From JABDNZ01 sp050049805 (GTDB taxonomy: Bacteria > Gemmatimonadota > Gemmatimonadetes > Longimicrobiales > Gaopeijiaceae): DNA of 8,893 bases. The notes below the pieces were generated by a model. The model was not told the origin of the DNA and did not search any database. It saw only the letters and a list, made by a program, of their open reading frames with translations. The translations under genes were made by a program, and so were the position numbers. Within the stretch, counting starts at the first letter, position 1, and each line of letters begins with the position of its first letter. The stretch lies in the NCBI GenBank assembly GCA_050049805.1, contig JASFVN010000178.1, forward strand, positions 1-8,893, in the 5' to 3' direction. Positions 1-6,531 of this stretch are shown piece by piece.

Positions 1-1164
1 TTCGCTGGCATCGTTGAATCCTGGAACACCGCCGCCGCCATCGAAATCGGTTCCCACGCCAACGTGGTCGATACCGATCAGGTCGACAACATAGTCGATG
101 TGATCCACGAAGGTCTTCACGTCGGCTGTGGGCCATTGGGCGTTGATCTCCTCCATCCGTTCCTGATAGACGGCCTGTGCTTCCTCCATCCGAGACTCGT
201 AGGCTTCCCGTTCTTCCTGTGACATGGCCCGGACGGCAGCCCGGTCAGCGAACCCCAGTTCGTCCCGGAGGGCCTGCAATGCTTCCCGTCGCTCCGGGGG
301 ATCCTGTTTCAGGTAGGACGATAGGGCCACGATCTGGATCACCCCACCGTTCTCTTTCAAAGCCATGAGGAGTTCGTCGTTCATGTTACGAGGTGAATCG
401 GACAAGGCCCGAGCCCCGGAGTGAGAGGCGATCACCGGGGCCTGCGTGAGTCGGAATACGTCCAGGGCCGTGTTATCGGACACGTGGCTCAGGTCGATCA
501 TGATCCCCAGACGGTTCATCTCCTTCACCACCTCCTCCCCAAACTCCGAAAGGCCTCCGAACTCCTCGGCGGGACCGCTCCTGGGGGTGGACGAATCCCC
601 GATGTCGTTATGACCCGAGTGAGTGAGGGTGATGTACCGGGTACCCAGGTCATAGTACTCCTCCACCAGGGAAAGGTCGTGCCCGATGGCGTAGCCGTTC
701 TCGATTCCCACGCCGTAAACCCGCTTTCCCTCGGCCAGAATCCCCTCCACGTCGTCCGCTCGATAAGCGATGGCCACCTTCTCGGGACACATCTGCTCCG
801 CGACCCTATGGATGGCCTCGAATTTCGACATGGCCGCCTGCTTCACGGCTTCATTCCCCTCGGGAGTCCGTGGGCCCTGACCCACGTATACCGCCGGGAA
901 CGTCATATCCAACCCCCCGGCGATCATCTTGGGGATGTCCACACGCATGTCGGTGCCGGTGCAAGGATCGATTTCAGGCGTGCCCCAGTTCCCGAGAATA
1001 TCATTGTGGGTGTCGATGGTAATGGCTTCCTCGTGAATGACCTGGGCGTGGGCAATGACCTCCTCTTCTGAGAGAGGGGCGGCATTCTCTCCAGAGCCAC
1101 ACGCCGTGAGCGGAACAACCAGAGAAACCAAAGGAAGGACCCTTCCTATCGCTGATCGATTCAT
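1..1164 (-). CDS. Membrane dipeptidase (peptidase family M19), lipoprotein, C-terminus cut by window edge
   Basis: This gene encodes a zinc-dependent dipeptidase of the renal-dipeptidase family, expected to split dipeptides outside the inner membrane. The frame is open from the ATG at 1164 to base 1, giving 388 codons with no stop, so the C-terminus lies outside the window. The N-terminus is a lipoprotein signal with lipobox LTAC, lipidated Cys22. Visible metal-site motifs are DTHND (His53, Asp55), GIENGY (bridging Glu155), DLSHVS (His227), IASHSGAR (His248) and GVGTDFDG (Asp373). The two histidines are 21 residues apart, as in human renal dipeptidase (His198/His219). About 56 extra residues, charged and probably helical, lie between His248 and Asp373 compared with the human enzyme. 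A Shine-Dalgarno GGAGG (1170-1174) sits 5 nt before the ATG and decides the start. It is transcribed divergently from pdxH. The family call is secure; the substrate is not known. Confidence 0.95.
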   Translation of the reverse strand, partial: MNRSAIGRVLPLVSLVVPLTACGSGENAAPLSEEEVIAHAQVIHEEAITIDTHNDILGNWGTPEIDPCTGTDMRVDIPKMIAGGLDMTFPAVYVGQGPRTPEGNEAVKQAAMSKFEAIHRVAEQMCPEKVAIAYRADDVEGILAEGKRVYGVGIENGYAIGHDLSLVEEYYDLGTRYITLTHSGHNDIGDSSTPRSGPAEEFGGLSEFGEEVVKEMNRLGIMIDLSHVSDNTALDVFRLTQAPVIASHSGARALSDSPRNMNDELLMALKENGGVIQIVALSSYLKQDPPERREALQALRDELGFADRAAVRAMSQEEREAYESRMEEAQAVYQERMEEINAQWPTADVKTFVDHIDYVVDLIGIDHVGVGTDFDGGGGVPGFNDASE

Positions 1165-1169
1165 CGTCG

Positions 1170-1174
1170 CCTCC
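1170..1174 (-). promoter_or_regulatory. Ribosome binding site of the M19 dipeptidase gene
   Basis: On the minus strand this reads GGAGG, 5 nt before the ATG at 1164. It supports that start, which also places the lipobox cysteine at residue 22. Confidence 0.75.
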
Positions 1175-1227
1175 AACACATTTGAGCGCACCGGCTCGAG
1201 TTGGGCCCCAAACCGGTCGAGAGCGGA

Positions 1228-1256
1228 GTTGAACGTCGGCGTTGAACCCCGTCGGC
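1228..1256 (+). repeat. Two adjacent direct repeats GTTGAAC(n)GTCGGC
   Basis: The first copy, GTTGAACGTCGGC, is at 1228-1240. The second, at 1241-1256, is the same with three extra cytosines between the halves (GTTGAAC-CCC-GTCGGC). They are head to tail with no gap and lie between the divergent dipeptidase and pdxH starts. This suits a protein-binding site, but it could be a chance duplication in GC-rich spacer DNA. Confidence 0.5.
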
Positions 1257-1278
1257 GCAACACCGGCAATTCAACGCC
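1238..1278. repeat. Perfect 9-bp inverted repeat, possible operator
   Basis: The left arm GGCGTTGAA (1238-1246) and right arm TTCAACGCC (1270-1278) are exact reverse complements separated by 23 nt. The right arm is thus a third, inverted copy of the GTTGAA core of the adjacent direct repeats. There is no T-run after either arm and no gene ends here, so a terminator is unlikely. A dimeric regulator site or a 5' leader hairpin is possible. No function is shown by the sequence alone. Confidence 0.45.
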
Positions 1279-1350
1279 CACGGGTTGCACGGCTACCGTG
1301 GAGGCTGGATTTTCCCAAACTTGTCGGGACCTAACTTACGCGCCCTTTCT

Positions 1351-1356
1351 GGAGGA
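1351..1356 (+). promoter_or_regulatory. Ribosome binding site that fixes the pdxH start
   Basis: GGAGGA lies 9 nt before the ATG at 1366. It favours that codon over the in-frame ATG at 1285, which would add 27 residues not expected for the family. Confidence 0.75.
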
Positions 1357-1365
1357 TCCTTACGG

Positions 1366-2019
1366 ATGGCCTTCTGGTCCACACTTAGAGCTTTTTTCAC
1401 TGCTGGGAAAGGCGTTCTTGGAGGCCTCTCCGAGAAGGAAGCAGGAAACGACCCACTGGCCCTCTTCCACACCTGGTACCGCGAGGCCAGGGGGTCGGGC
1501 ATCTATCTGCCCGAGTCCATGGCCCTGGGAACCGCCACGCCAGAAGGAAAACCCTCTGTCCGGTTTGTTCTCCTCAAGGAGTACGACCATCGGGGCTTTG
1601 TCTTTTTCACCAACTATGGAAGCCGGAAGGCCGTTGAGCTGGATACCAATCCAGAGGCTACCCTGGTCTTTCACTGGGCCATTCTCCAGAGGCAGGTGCG
1701 CCTGGAAGGGGCCGTTGAGCGAATCTCTACCCAAGAGTCCGAAGCCTATTTCCACACCAGGCCCCGGGGAAGCCAGATCGGCGCCTGGGCTTCAAAGCAG
1801 AGCGAGCCGTTGGCGACACGCCAAGAACTGGAAGACCGCGTGCAGGGGTACGAGGAGGAGTTTCGAGGGGGACCGGTGCCATTGCCTGAGTTCTGGGGAG
1901 GGTATCGTTTACGGCCGCGGTCCGTCGAGTTTTGGCAGGGCCGGGCCAACCGGCTTCACGACCGGATCAAGTTCAATCTGGAAAAAGGGGCTTGGACCCG
2001 GGTACGCCTCTATCCCTGA
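1366..2019 (+). CDS. pdxH: Pyridoxamine 5'-phosphate oxidase
   Basis: PdxH is a cytoplasmic FMN enzyme (EC 1.4.3.5) that oxidises pyridoxine or pyridoxamine 5'-phosphate to pyridoxal 5'-phosphate. The chosen ATG gives 217 residues, against 218 in E. coli. Family motifs run in order: RFVLLK (66-71), FFTNYGSRK (80-88), RQVRLEG (109-115), YFHTRPRGSQIGAW (128-141), SKQS (143-146), VPLPEFWGGYRL (171-182), EFWQG (188-192), RLHDR (196-200) and the terminal RLYP. Arg196 and His198 match the substrate-site Arg197 and His199 of E. coli. The N-terminal segment differs: the E. coli lid residues Arg14 and Tyr17 align by eye with Ala13 and Gly16, and Asp49 with Leu48. The start is MAFWSTLRAFFTAG, hydrophobic instead of the usual polar arm. 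No signal peptide is evident. It is followed 33 nt later by the SDR gene on the same strand, a likely co-transcript. Confidence 0.96.
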   Translation: MAFWSTLRAFFTAGKGVLGGLSEKEAGNDPLALFHTWYREARGSGIYLPESMALGTATPEGKPSVRFVLLKEYDHRGFVFFTNYGSRKAVELDTNPEATLVFHWAILQRQVRLEGAVERISTQESEAYFHTRPRGSQIGAWASKQSEPLATRQELEDRVQGYEEEFRGGPVPLPEFWGGYRLRPRSVEFWQGRANRLHDRIKFNLEKGAWTRVRLYP

Positions 2020-2041
2020 TGGCCCTCACCACCTACCGAAC

Positions 2042-2045
2042 GGAG
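2042..2045 (+). promoter_or_regulatory. Ribosome binding site of the SDR gene
   Basis: GGAG lies 7 nt before the ATG at 2053, inside the 33-nt gap after the pdxH stop. This supports separate translation starts on one message. Confidence 0.65.
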
Positions 2046-2052
2046 TCCAACG

Positions 2053-3213
2053 ATGTTCACCACACGCCGGGATTTCCTGAAAAGCTCCATGGCCGCAGGG
2101 GGAGCGGTGGCTTTGGGCATGCCTCCGTTGGAGGGATCGGCAGCTGCGCCGAAGGATCCGTTCACCATCCCAGACGGCCTGCAGGAAAGGGACCCAGCGG
2201 CGAGGTCCCTCCGCATTCTGATCCTGGGCGGGACCACCTTCCTTGGGCCCCATCAGGTACACCACGCCCTGGAACGGGGCCACGAGGTGTCCATCTTCAC
2301 CCGCGGTCTGACCAAGCCCACGGTGAACGTGGAAGATTTCCAACGGGTCGAACACTTGACCGGGGATCGTGAGGACGATCTCACGGCCCTGGAGGGGCGG
2401 GAGTGGGACGCCGTGTTCGACAACTCCACCCGGAAATGGGAGTGGACTCGGGACTCAGCCCAGCTTCTGAGAGACTCAGTGGACCGATACCTCTTCATTT
2501 CTTCCACGGGTGTCTACTACCCCTACCTCACCACCAACATCGATGAGTCCGTCCAGCCTTCCACCGTCGATCCGTCGGGTGGACAGGACGGGAGTGCTGC
2601 CTACGGAGTCATGAAGACCCTTGGGGAAATGGAAGCTCAAAAGGCTTTCGGCGATGGCGCCATCATCGCCCGCCCTCAGCACTTCACCGGGCCTGGCGAG
2701 AGTCAGGACCGCCACCCCTACTGGGTAGAAAGGATGGAGCGGGGAGGTGAGATCCTGGCGATGGGGCGCAGATCGGATCCCGTCATGCTCATGGATGTCA
2801 GGGACCTGGCTGAATTCTGCGTCCATCTTGTGGAAACCGAGGCCAGCGGGATTTTCAATATCGCTGGGCCCGCCTCCCCTTTCACCCAGGAGGAGTTCCT
2901 TCACGGGCTCCGGTTCTGTACCGGGAAGGAGGTCCGATGGACCTGGGTGGACGACTATGAGTTCTTGAAGGAGCAAGACCTCTTCTTCACCGTTCCCTGG
3001 ATCATGCTGGAAGGCAACGACCTCGGGTATACAAGCATCAACATCGACAAGGCCCTGGCCCACGGGCTTCGGCTCCGTCCTTTGGCCCAGACCCACGCCG
3101 ACACCACGGACTGGTGGTTCTCGGACGTGGCTGCGCCGAGAAGGCAGAACCCCAGCTTCCCCCTCACCCCGGAAAGGGAAGCCGAGGTTCTGGCTGCCTG
3201 GAAGGCTCGTTAG
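2053..3213 (+). CDS. Tat-exported NAD-dependent epimerase/dehydratase-like protein (atypical SDR)
   Basis: This 386-residue protein has a twin-arginine signal, TRRDFLK at residues 4-10, then a hydrophobic alanine/glycine stretch and a likely cleavage after SAAA (29-32). After it comes a Rossmann-fold domain. The nucleotide loop is GGTTFLG (59-65), the GGTxFxG form of atypical short-chain dehydrogenases instead of GxxGxxG. The strand LFISSTGVYYP (147-157) carries the active-site Ser/Thr, and YGVMK (184-188) is the YxxxK motif. ARPQHFTGPG (206-215) and MDVRDLAEF (247-255) are typical of the substrate half of extended SDRs. The C-terminus LTPEREAEVLAAWKAR ends the domain. Tat export suits a protein folded around its bound cofactor before transport. 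The active site is complete, so catalysis, for example on a sugar, is plausible; the substrate is unknown. It lies downstream of pdxH and converges on the tricorn gene. Confidence 0.88.
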   Translation: MFTTRRDFLKSSMAAGGAVALGMPPLEGSAAAPKDPFTIPDGLQERDPAARSLRILILGGTTFLGPHQVHHALERGHEVSIFTRGLTKPTVNVEDFQRVEHLTGDREDDLTALEGREWDAVFDNSTRKWEWTRDSAQLLRDSVDRYLFISSTGVYYPYLTTNIDESVQPSTVDPSGGQDGSAAYGVMKTLGEMEAQKAFGDGAIIARPQHFTGPGESQDRHPYWVERMERGGEILAMGRRSDPVMLMDVRDLAEFCVHLVETEASGIFNIAGPASPFTQEEFLHGLRFCTGKEVRWTWVDDYEFLKEQDLFFTVPWIMLEGNDLGYTSINIDKALAHGLRLRPLAQTHADTTDWWFSDVAAPRRQNPSFPLTPEREAEVLAAWKAR

Positions 3214-3224
3214 CGCTGCATAGC

Positions 3225-3237
3225 TCCCTTCGAGGGG
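3225..3237. terminator. Weak hairpin at the convergent junction
   Basis: TCCCT-TCG-AGGGG can fold into a 5-bp stem (one G-T wobble) with a 3-nt loop, 11 nt after the SDR stop codon and just before the tricorn stop on the other strand. There is no T-run, so at best it is a weak or bidirectional terminator. The whole intergenic gap is only 27 nt. Confidence 0.25.
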
Positions 3238-3240
3238 TCC

Positions 3241-6200
3241 TCAGCCGCCGCCTCCTCCAGCCCTCCTGACAGGGCCTGCCGGTTTCTCAGGTCTCTGGTA
3301 TCGGGGCCTGGTGAGTTCCTCGAGGAGATGTTCCACAGCTCGTTCGATCATGAGTTCCCGGCCAGCCGCGATGTCCTCCGGCCGGTCCAGAACCTCAAAG
3401 CCCGGATCGGGGGCGACTCCCTCTGCCTCCACCGCCCAGTTTCCATCCACGTCGATGAACCCGAACCTGGGCACCGACAGGCTTCCACCGTCCACAAAGG
3501 CCGGGTTCCCGCTGATCCCGACCAGACCACCCCAGGTCTTTTCTCCGATAAGGGGCCCGAGACCGAGACGCCGGAAGTAGTAGGGGAAAGCGTCCCCGCC
3601 GGAAGAAGCCTGTCCGTTGATGAGGAGGGCCTTCGGCCCGGTGTGGACTACAGCGGGCTGTGAATACATATCGAGGTGACGCCGGGCCCAGAAATTGAGA
3701 AGGGGAGCCCCTACCATAAAGGCCATTTCCTCGGGGATGTACCCGCCACCGTTGTACCGGTCGTCCAGGATCAGCGCTTCTTTCAGGTGTAGAGGCCGGA
3801 ACCCTTCGTAGAGCTCCCGGTGGCCGGGAACGCCGGTATTGGGAAGGTGGATATACCCGATCCGGCCGCCAGAAAGGGAATCCACCAAGGCGGCATTGTC
3901 CCGAACCCACTCCTGGTAACGAAGCCCCAGCTCGGAGGTTATGGGCCGAACCTGAAAGGTTCTGGCTCCCTCTGAAGAGGCCCGCTCGTTGACCGTGATT
4001 TCCACGATCCGGTCTGCTTTTCCTACAAGGAACGAGTAGGGATTGTCAGAGGTGGTCACCTCTTCACCGTCAATGGCAATGAGGAAGTCCCCCTCCCGGA
4101 CGTCGATGCCCGGTTCAGTGAGAGGAGACCGATACTCGCCGTGCCAGTTCTCTCCCGGGAAGATGTTGGAGATCCGGTAATGGGATCCCCCGTCCTCGAA
4201 CTCGGCACCCAGGAGTCCAATCTCCACCCTTTCCGGCCGAGGCATCTCCGGCGAGGAGTTGGCATAGGCATGACCGACGTTCATCTCCCCGATCAGCTCT
4301 GTGATCACATAGTCCAGGTCGGCCCGATGAGCCACGTGCTCCACGAGAGGCTCATAGCGGTCTTTCATGGCATCCCAATCCACCCCGTGGAGCCCCGGAT
4401 CGTAGAACCAGTCACGCATGATCACCCAGGCGTCGTGATAGACCTGGGCCCATTCGACCCTCGGATCGATCTGCAACTCCATGCCGTCCAGGTCCAGGCG
4501 CCCGGCATCGGTGGATTGGCCCGGTCGAACGTCCACGATCCCGAAGTCGGACGCTCCTGACTGGTAGACCAGTTTCTTCCGATCGGGAGTGATTGCCATT
4601 CCTCGGACTCCGGAGAGGATCTCAGAAGATTCCCGGTCGTCCAAGGAATACTGGTGAAGAGCACCACCCGAGAAGTAAAGGAGGCCCTCTTCCGTGGGGA
4701 TGACCCCCTGATAGCCTCCAGGCCTCAAACCTGGCAGAGGCATGACCCGGTCTCCAAGTCCGTCCAAATCTATGCGGAAAGCCTCGGACTCGGCCCCCTC
4801 ATCGGGCGCCTCCTCCTCAGCTTCCTCTCCCACTACCGCAGGTTCCTCGTCACTCAACGGCGGGAACGGATGTCCGTAGCCGTCCCGGAGTGTGGCGGCG
4901 AAGATTCGGGATTGGAAGCCGCTCCCGCCCCCGAAGTTGAAGTCGAAGTCCCTGGCCGAGACGAAGTACAGGAACCTGCCCTCAGGATCAAAGGCGGGGC
5001 TGGACTCGTCGGTCATGTCGTCCGTGACCTGCGTCGTCTCCCCGGACTGGAAGGAAAAGAGCCATATGGCCGACACGGTATTGGGGCTGTTCTTGGCATA
5101 GGCGATCCACCTCGAGTCGCCTGCCCAGCTGAAATCGTTGAGAGGCCCGGCACCGGTCTGGTCGATCTCCACCAAACGCTTGGAGGCGATCTCCATGGCC
5201 CGAAGCCGGTTCATGTTGTCGGCCCAGGCGATCCACTCCGAGTTGGGGGACCACTGGACGCCATCGACCCAGACCTGGTCGCCGGAGACCAGGCGCACGG
5301 GTTCGGCAGACCGGTCCGATGGAATCAGATAGAGGTCGTAGTCTCCGGACACATCGGAGAAATAGGTGATCCATTTCCCATCCGGAGACCAACTCACACC
5401 CCGCTCCCGGTAAGCAGGGGTCTGGGAGATATTGCGAATGTTTCCGTTCTCCGCCGGCACTGTGAAAATCTCGCCCCGGGCACCAAAGACCACGCGCTTT
5501 CCGCTGGGGGAGATGTCGAAGGACTCTACGTTGTCAGCAACGTTCTTGAAGTAGGGAGCGGTATAGGGCCGATCCCCGGTGACGGAGATGGTAAGCTTTC
5601 GGGCCTCCTTGGAAGCCGGATCCAGGTGATAGATGTAGCCACCGTTTTCATAGACGATCCCGCCGGTCCCACGACTCGGCCACATGACGTCGAATTCGGT
5701 GTGGGTGGTAACCTGCCTCCTTTCTCCAGAGTCCGGATCGTAGACCCAGAGGTTCAGCTTCTCGTTCTCATCCCGGTCGCTGACGAAATAGATCTCTGAC
5801 CCGACCCAGAGGGGGAAATTGTCCGTGCTGCTTTCCGTTGTGATCCGCTGGGAACTGTGATTGGCCAGATCGTAGATCCATACGTCCTGTTGCCGCCCTG
5901 CACGGTATCGCTTCCAATGCCGCCATTCCCGGCTCTTGATGTTGTAGGCGAGCTTCGTGCCGGTCTCGTCAAAGGTTGCTCCTGATGCCCCTTCCGGTAT
6001 TTCCAACGGTACTTCCAAGCCACCGTTCACGGGATCCACAAGGAAGTATCTGCCGACCCGCTGACCAAACGGGGTCCGGTTGGCCCGGACCAGGATCTTC
6101 GACCCATCAGGCGTCCAGTCCAGGACAAGATGATCGTATCCACCCCTGGGCGGCATCGGGCCCACATCGGGATAGAACGTGAGCTGGCGCGGTGTTCCCC

Positions 6201-6507
6201 CTGTGGAAGGGATGACATAAACCTGCCGGGTGCCGGAATATTCTCCTGAAAAGGCGATCCAACGTCCGTCGGGACTGAAGCGAGCGAATAGCTCCAGACC
6301 TTCGTGAGAAGTGAGTCGCTTCGCTTCACCTCCCCTTACAGGGGCGGTGTAAAGGTCCCCGGCGTACGTGAAGACCACGGTAGTACCGTGGATGTGGGGA
6401 AAACGCAGCAGCCGCGTTTCCTCCTGGGCCGCCGAAGAGAGGGGCAGCCCAAGGAAAACCGAGATAAAAGAAGCAGCCAGGAGGCTTCGAAGCCCTGAGG
6501 AAAGCAT
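3241..6507 (-). CDS. Exported tricorn-family serine protease (S41)
   Basis: This 1088-residue homolog of the Thermoplasma tricorn protease (1071 residues) should cut peptides from larger fragments. A Sec signal (1-27, SSAA cleavage site) sends it across the inner membrane, unlike the cytosolic archaeal enzyme. Domains in order: two beta-propellers with PD40-type repeats (about 30-320 and 325-660; e.g. FSPDGRWIAFSG at 77-88, SWSPDGKWITYFSD at 372-385, WSPNSEWIAW at 419-428), a helical C1 region (about 680-755), a PDZ domain (about 760-855) and the C2 catalytic domain (about 875-1065). Matches to tricorn are His746 (His746), Ser969 in GQASSGGD (Ser965), Glu1027 in WAVEAEG (Glu1023) and Gly922 of the oxyanion loop (Gly918). 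The fourth tetrad residue, Ser745 in tricorn, is Gly745. An acidic linker fills 551-580 and the tail ends in five glycines. It starts 24 nt after the phosphoesterase stop, with its own GGAG. Confidence 0.95.
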   Translation of the reverse strand: MLSSGLRSLLAASFISVFLGLPLSSAAQEETRLLRFPHIHGTTVVFTYAGDLYTAPVRGGEAKRLTSHEGLELFARFSPDGRWIAFSGEYSGTRQVYVIPSTGGTPRQLTFYPDVGPMPPRGGYDHLVLDWTPDGSKILVRANRTPFGQRVGRYFLVDPVNGGLEVPLEIPEGASGATFDETGTKLAYNIKSREWRHWKRYRAGRQQDVWIYDLANHSSQRITTESSTDNFPLWVGSEIYFVSDRDENEKLNLWVYDPDSGERRQVTTHTEFDVMWPSRGTGGIVYENGGYIYHLDPASKEARKLTISVTGDRPYTAPYFKNVADNVESFDISPSGKRVVFGARGEIFTVPAENGNIRNISQTPAYRERGVSWSPDGKWITYFSDVSGDYDLYLIPSDRSAEPVRLVSGDQVWVDGVQWSPNSEWIAWADNMNRLRAMEIASKRLVEIDQTGAGPLNDFSWAGDSRWIAYAKNSPNTVSAIWLFSFQSGETTQVTDDMTDESSPAFDPEGRFLYFVSARDFDFNFGGGSGFQSRIFAATLRDGYGHPFPPLSDEEPAVVGEEAEEEAPDEGAESEAFRIDLDGLGDRVMPLPGLRPGGYQGVIPTEEGLLYFSGGALHQYSLDDRESSEILSGVRGMAITPDRKKLVYQSGASDFGIVDVRPGQSTDAGRLDLDGMELQIDPRVEWAQVYHDAWVIMRDWFYDPGLHGVDWDAMKDRYEPLVEHVAHRADLDYVITELIGEMNVGHAYANSSPEMPRPERVEIGLLGAEFEDGGSHYRISNIFPGENWHGEYRSPLTEPGIDVREGDFLIAIDGEEVTTSDNPYSFLVGKADRIVEITVNERASSEGARTFQVRPITSELGLRYQEWVRDNAALVDSLSGGRIGYIHLPNTGVPGHRELYEGFRPLHLKEALILDDRYNGGGYIPEEMAFMVGAPLLNFWARRHLDMYSQPAVVHTGPKALLINGQASSGGDAFPYYFRRLGLGPLIGEKTWGGLVGISGNPAFVDGGSLSVPRFGFIDVDGNWAVEAEGVAPDPGFEVLDRPEDIAAGRELMIERAVEHLLEELTRPRYQRPEKPAGPVRRAGGGGG

Positions 6508-6516
6508 TTGGCCCGT

Positions 6517-6520
6517 CTCC
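6517..6520 (-). promoter_or_regulatory. Ribosome binding site of the tricorn gene
   Basis: The minus strand reads GGAG 9 nt before the ATG at 6507, within the 24-nt gap after the phosphoesterase stop. It supports the start that gives a clean signal peptide. Confidence 0.7.
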
Positions 6521-6531
6521 AGTTGAAGTCC

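Larger units (their letters stand above)
1165..1365. other. Divergent intergenic region between the M19 dipeptidase and pdxH
   Basis: This 201-nt gap must hold the promoters of both diverging genes. No good sigma-70-like pair stands out. The best plus-strand candidate is TTGCAC (1285-1290), then 17 nt, then GATTTT (1308-1313); each box matches the consensus at only three of six positions. The region holds a cluster of repeats at 1228-1278, listed separately. An upstream ATG at 1285 is in frame with pdxH but is not the preferred start. Confidence 0.5.

Noticed and set aside
421..1071. 216-codon plus-strand open frame
   Set aside because: Antisense shadow of the M19 dipeptidase, whose metal-binding motifs are all in the minus-strand frame.
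1285..1365. Longer pdxH start at the ATG of 1285
   Set aside because: The ATG at 1366 has a strong GGAGGA 9 nt upstream and gives the family length of about 218 residues.
1037..2080. 347-codon plus-strand open frame overlapping pdxH in another frame
   Set aside because: It covers the dipeptidase start, the intergenic region and all of pdxH in the wrong frame. The translation is rich in Pro, Ser and Arg with no motif, while the pdxH frame has the full family signature.
2476..3096. 206-codon minus-strand open frame
   Set aside because: Antisense shadow of the SDR gene, no domain or ribosome binding site of note.
3225..3237. Strong bidirectional terminator between the convergent genes
   Set aside because: The stem is only 5 bp with one wobble and no T-run, so it is listed only as a weak hairpin.
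4654..5799. 381-codon open frame on the plus strand opposite the tricorn gene
   Set aside because: It is the antisense shadow of a gene with clear tricorn domains and catalytic residues; its translation shows no recognisable domain, and long antisense frames are common in GC-rich DNA.
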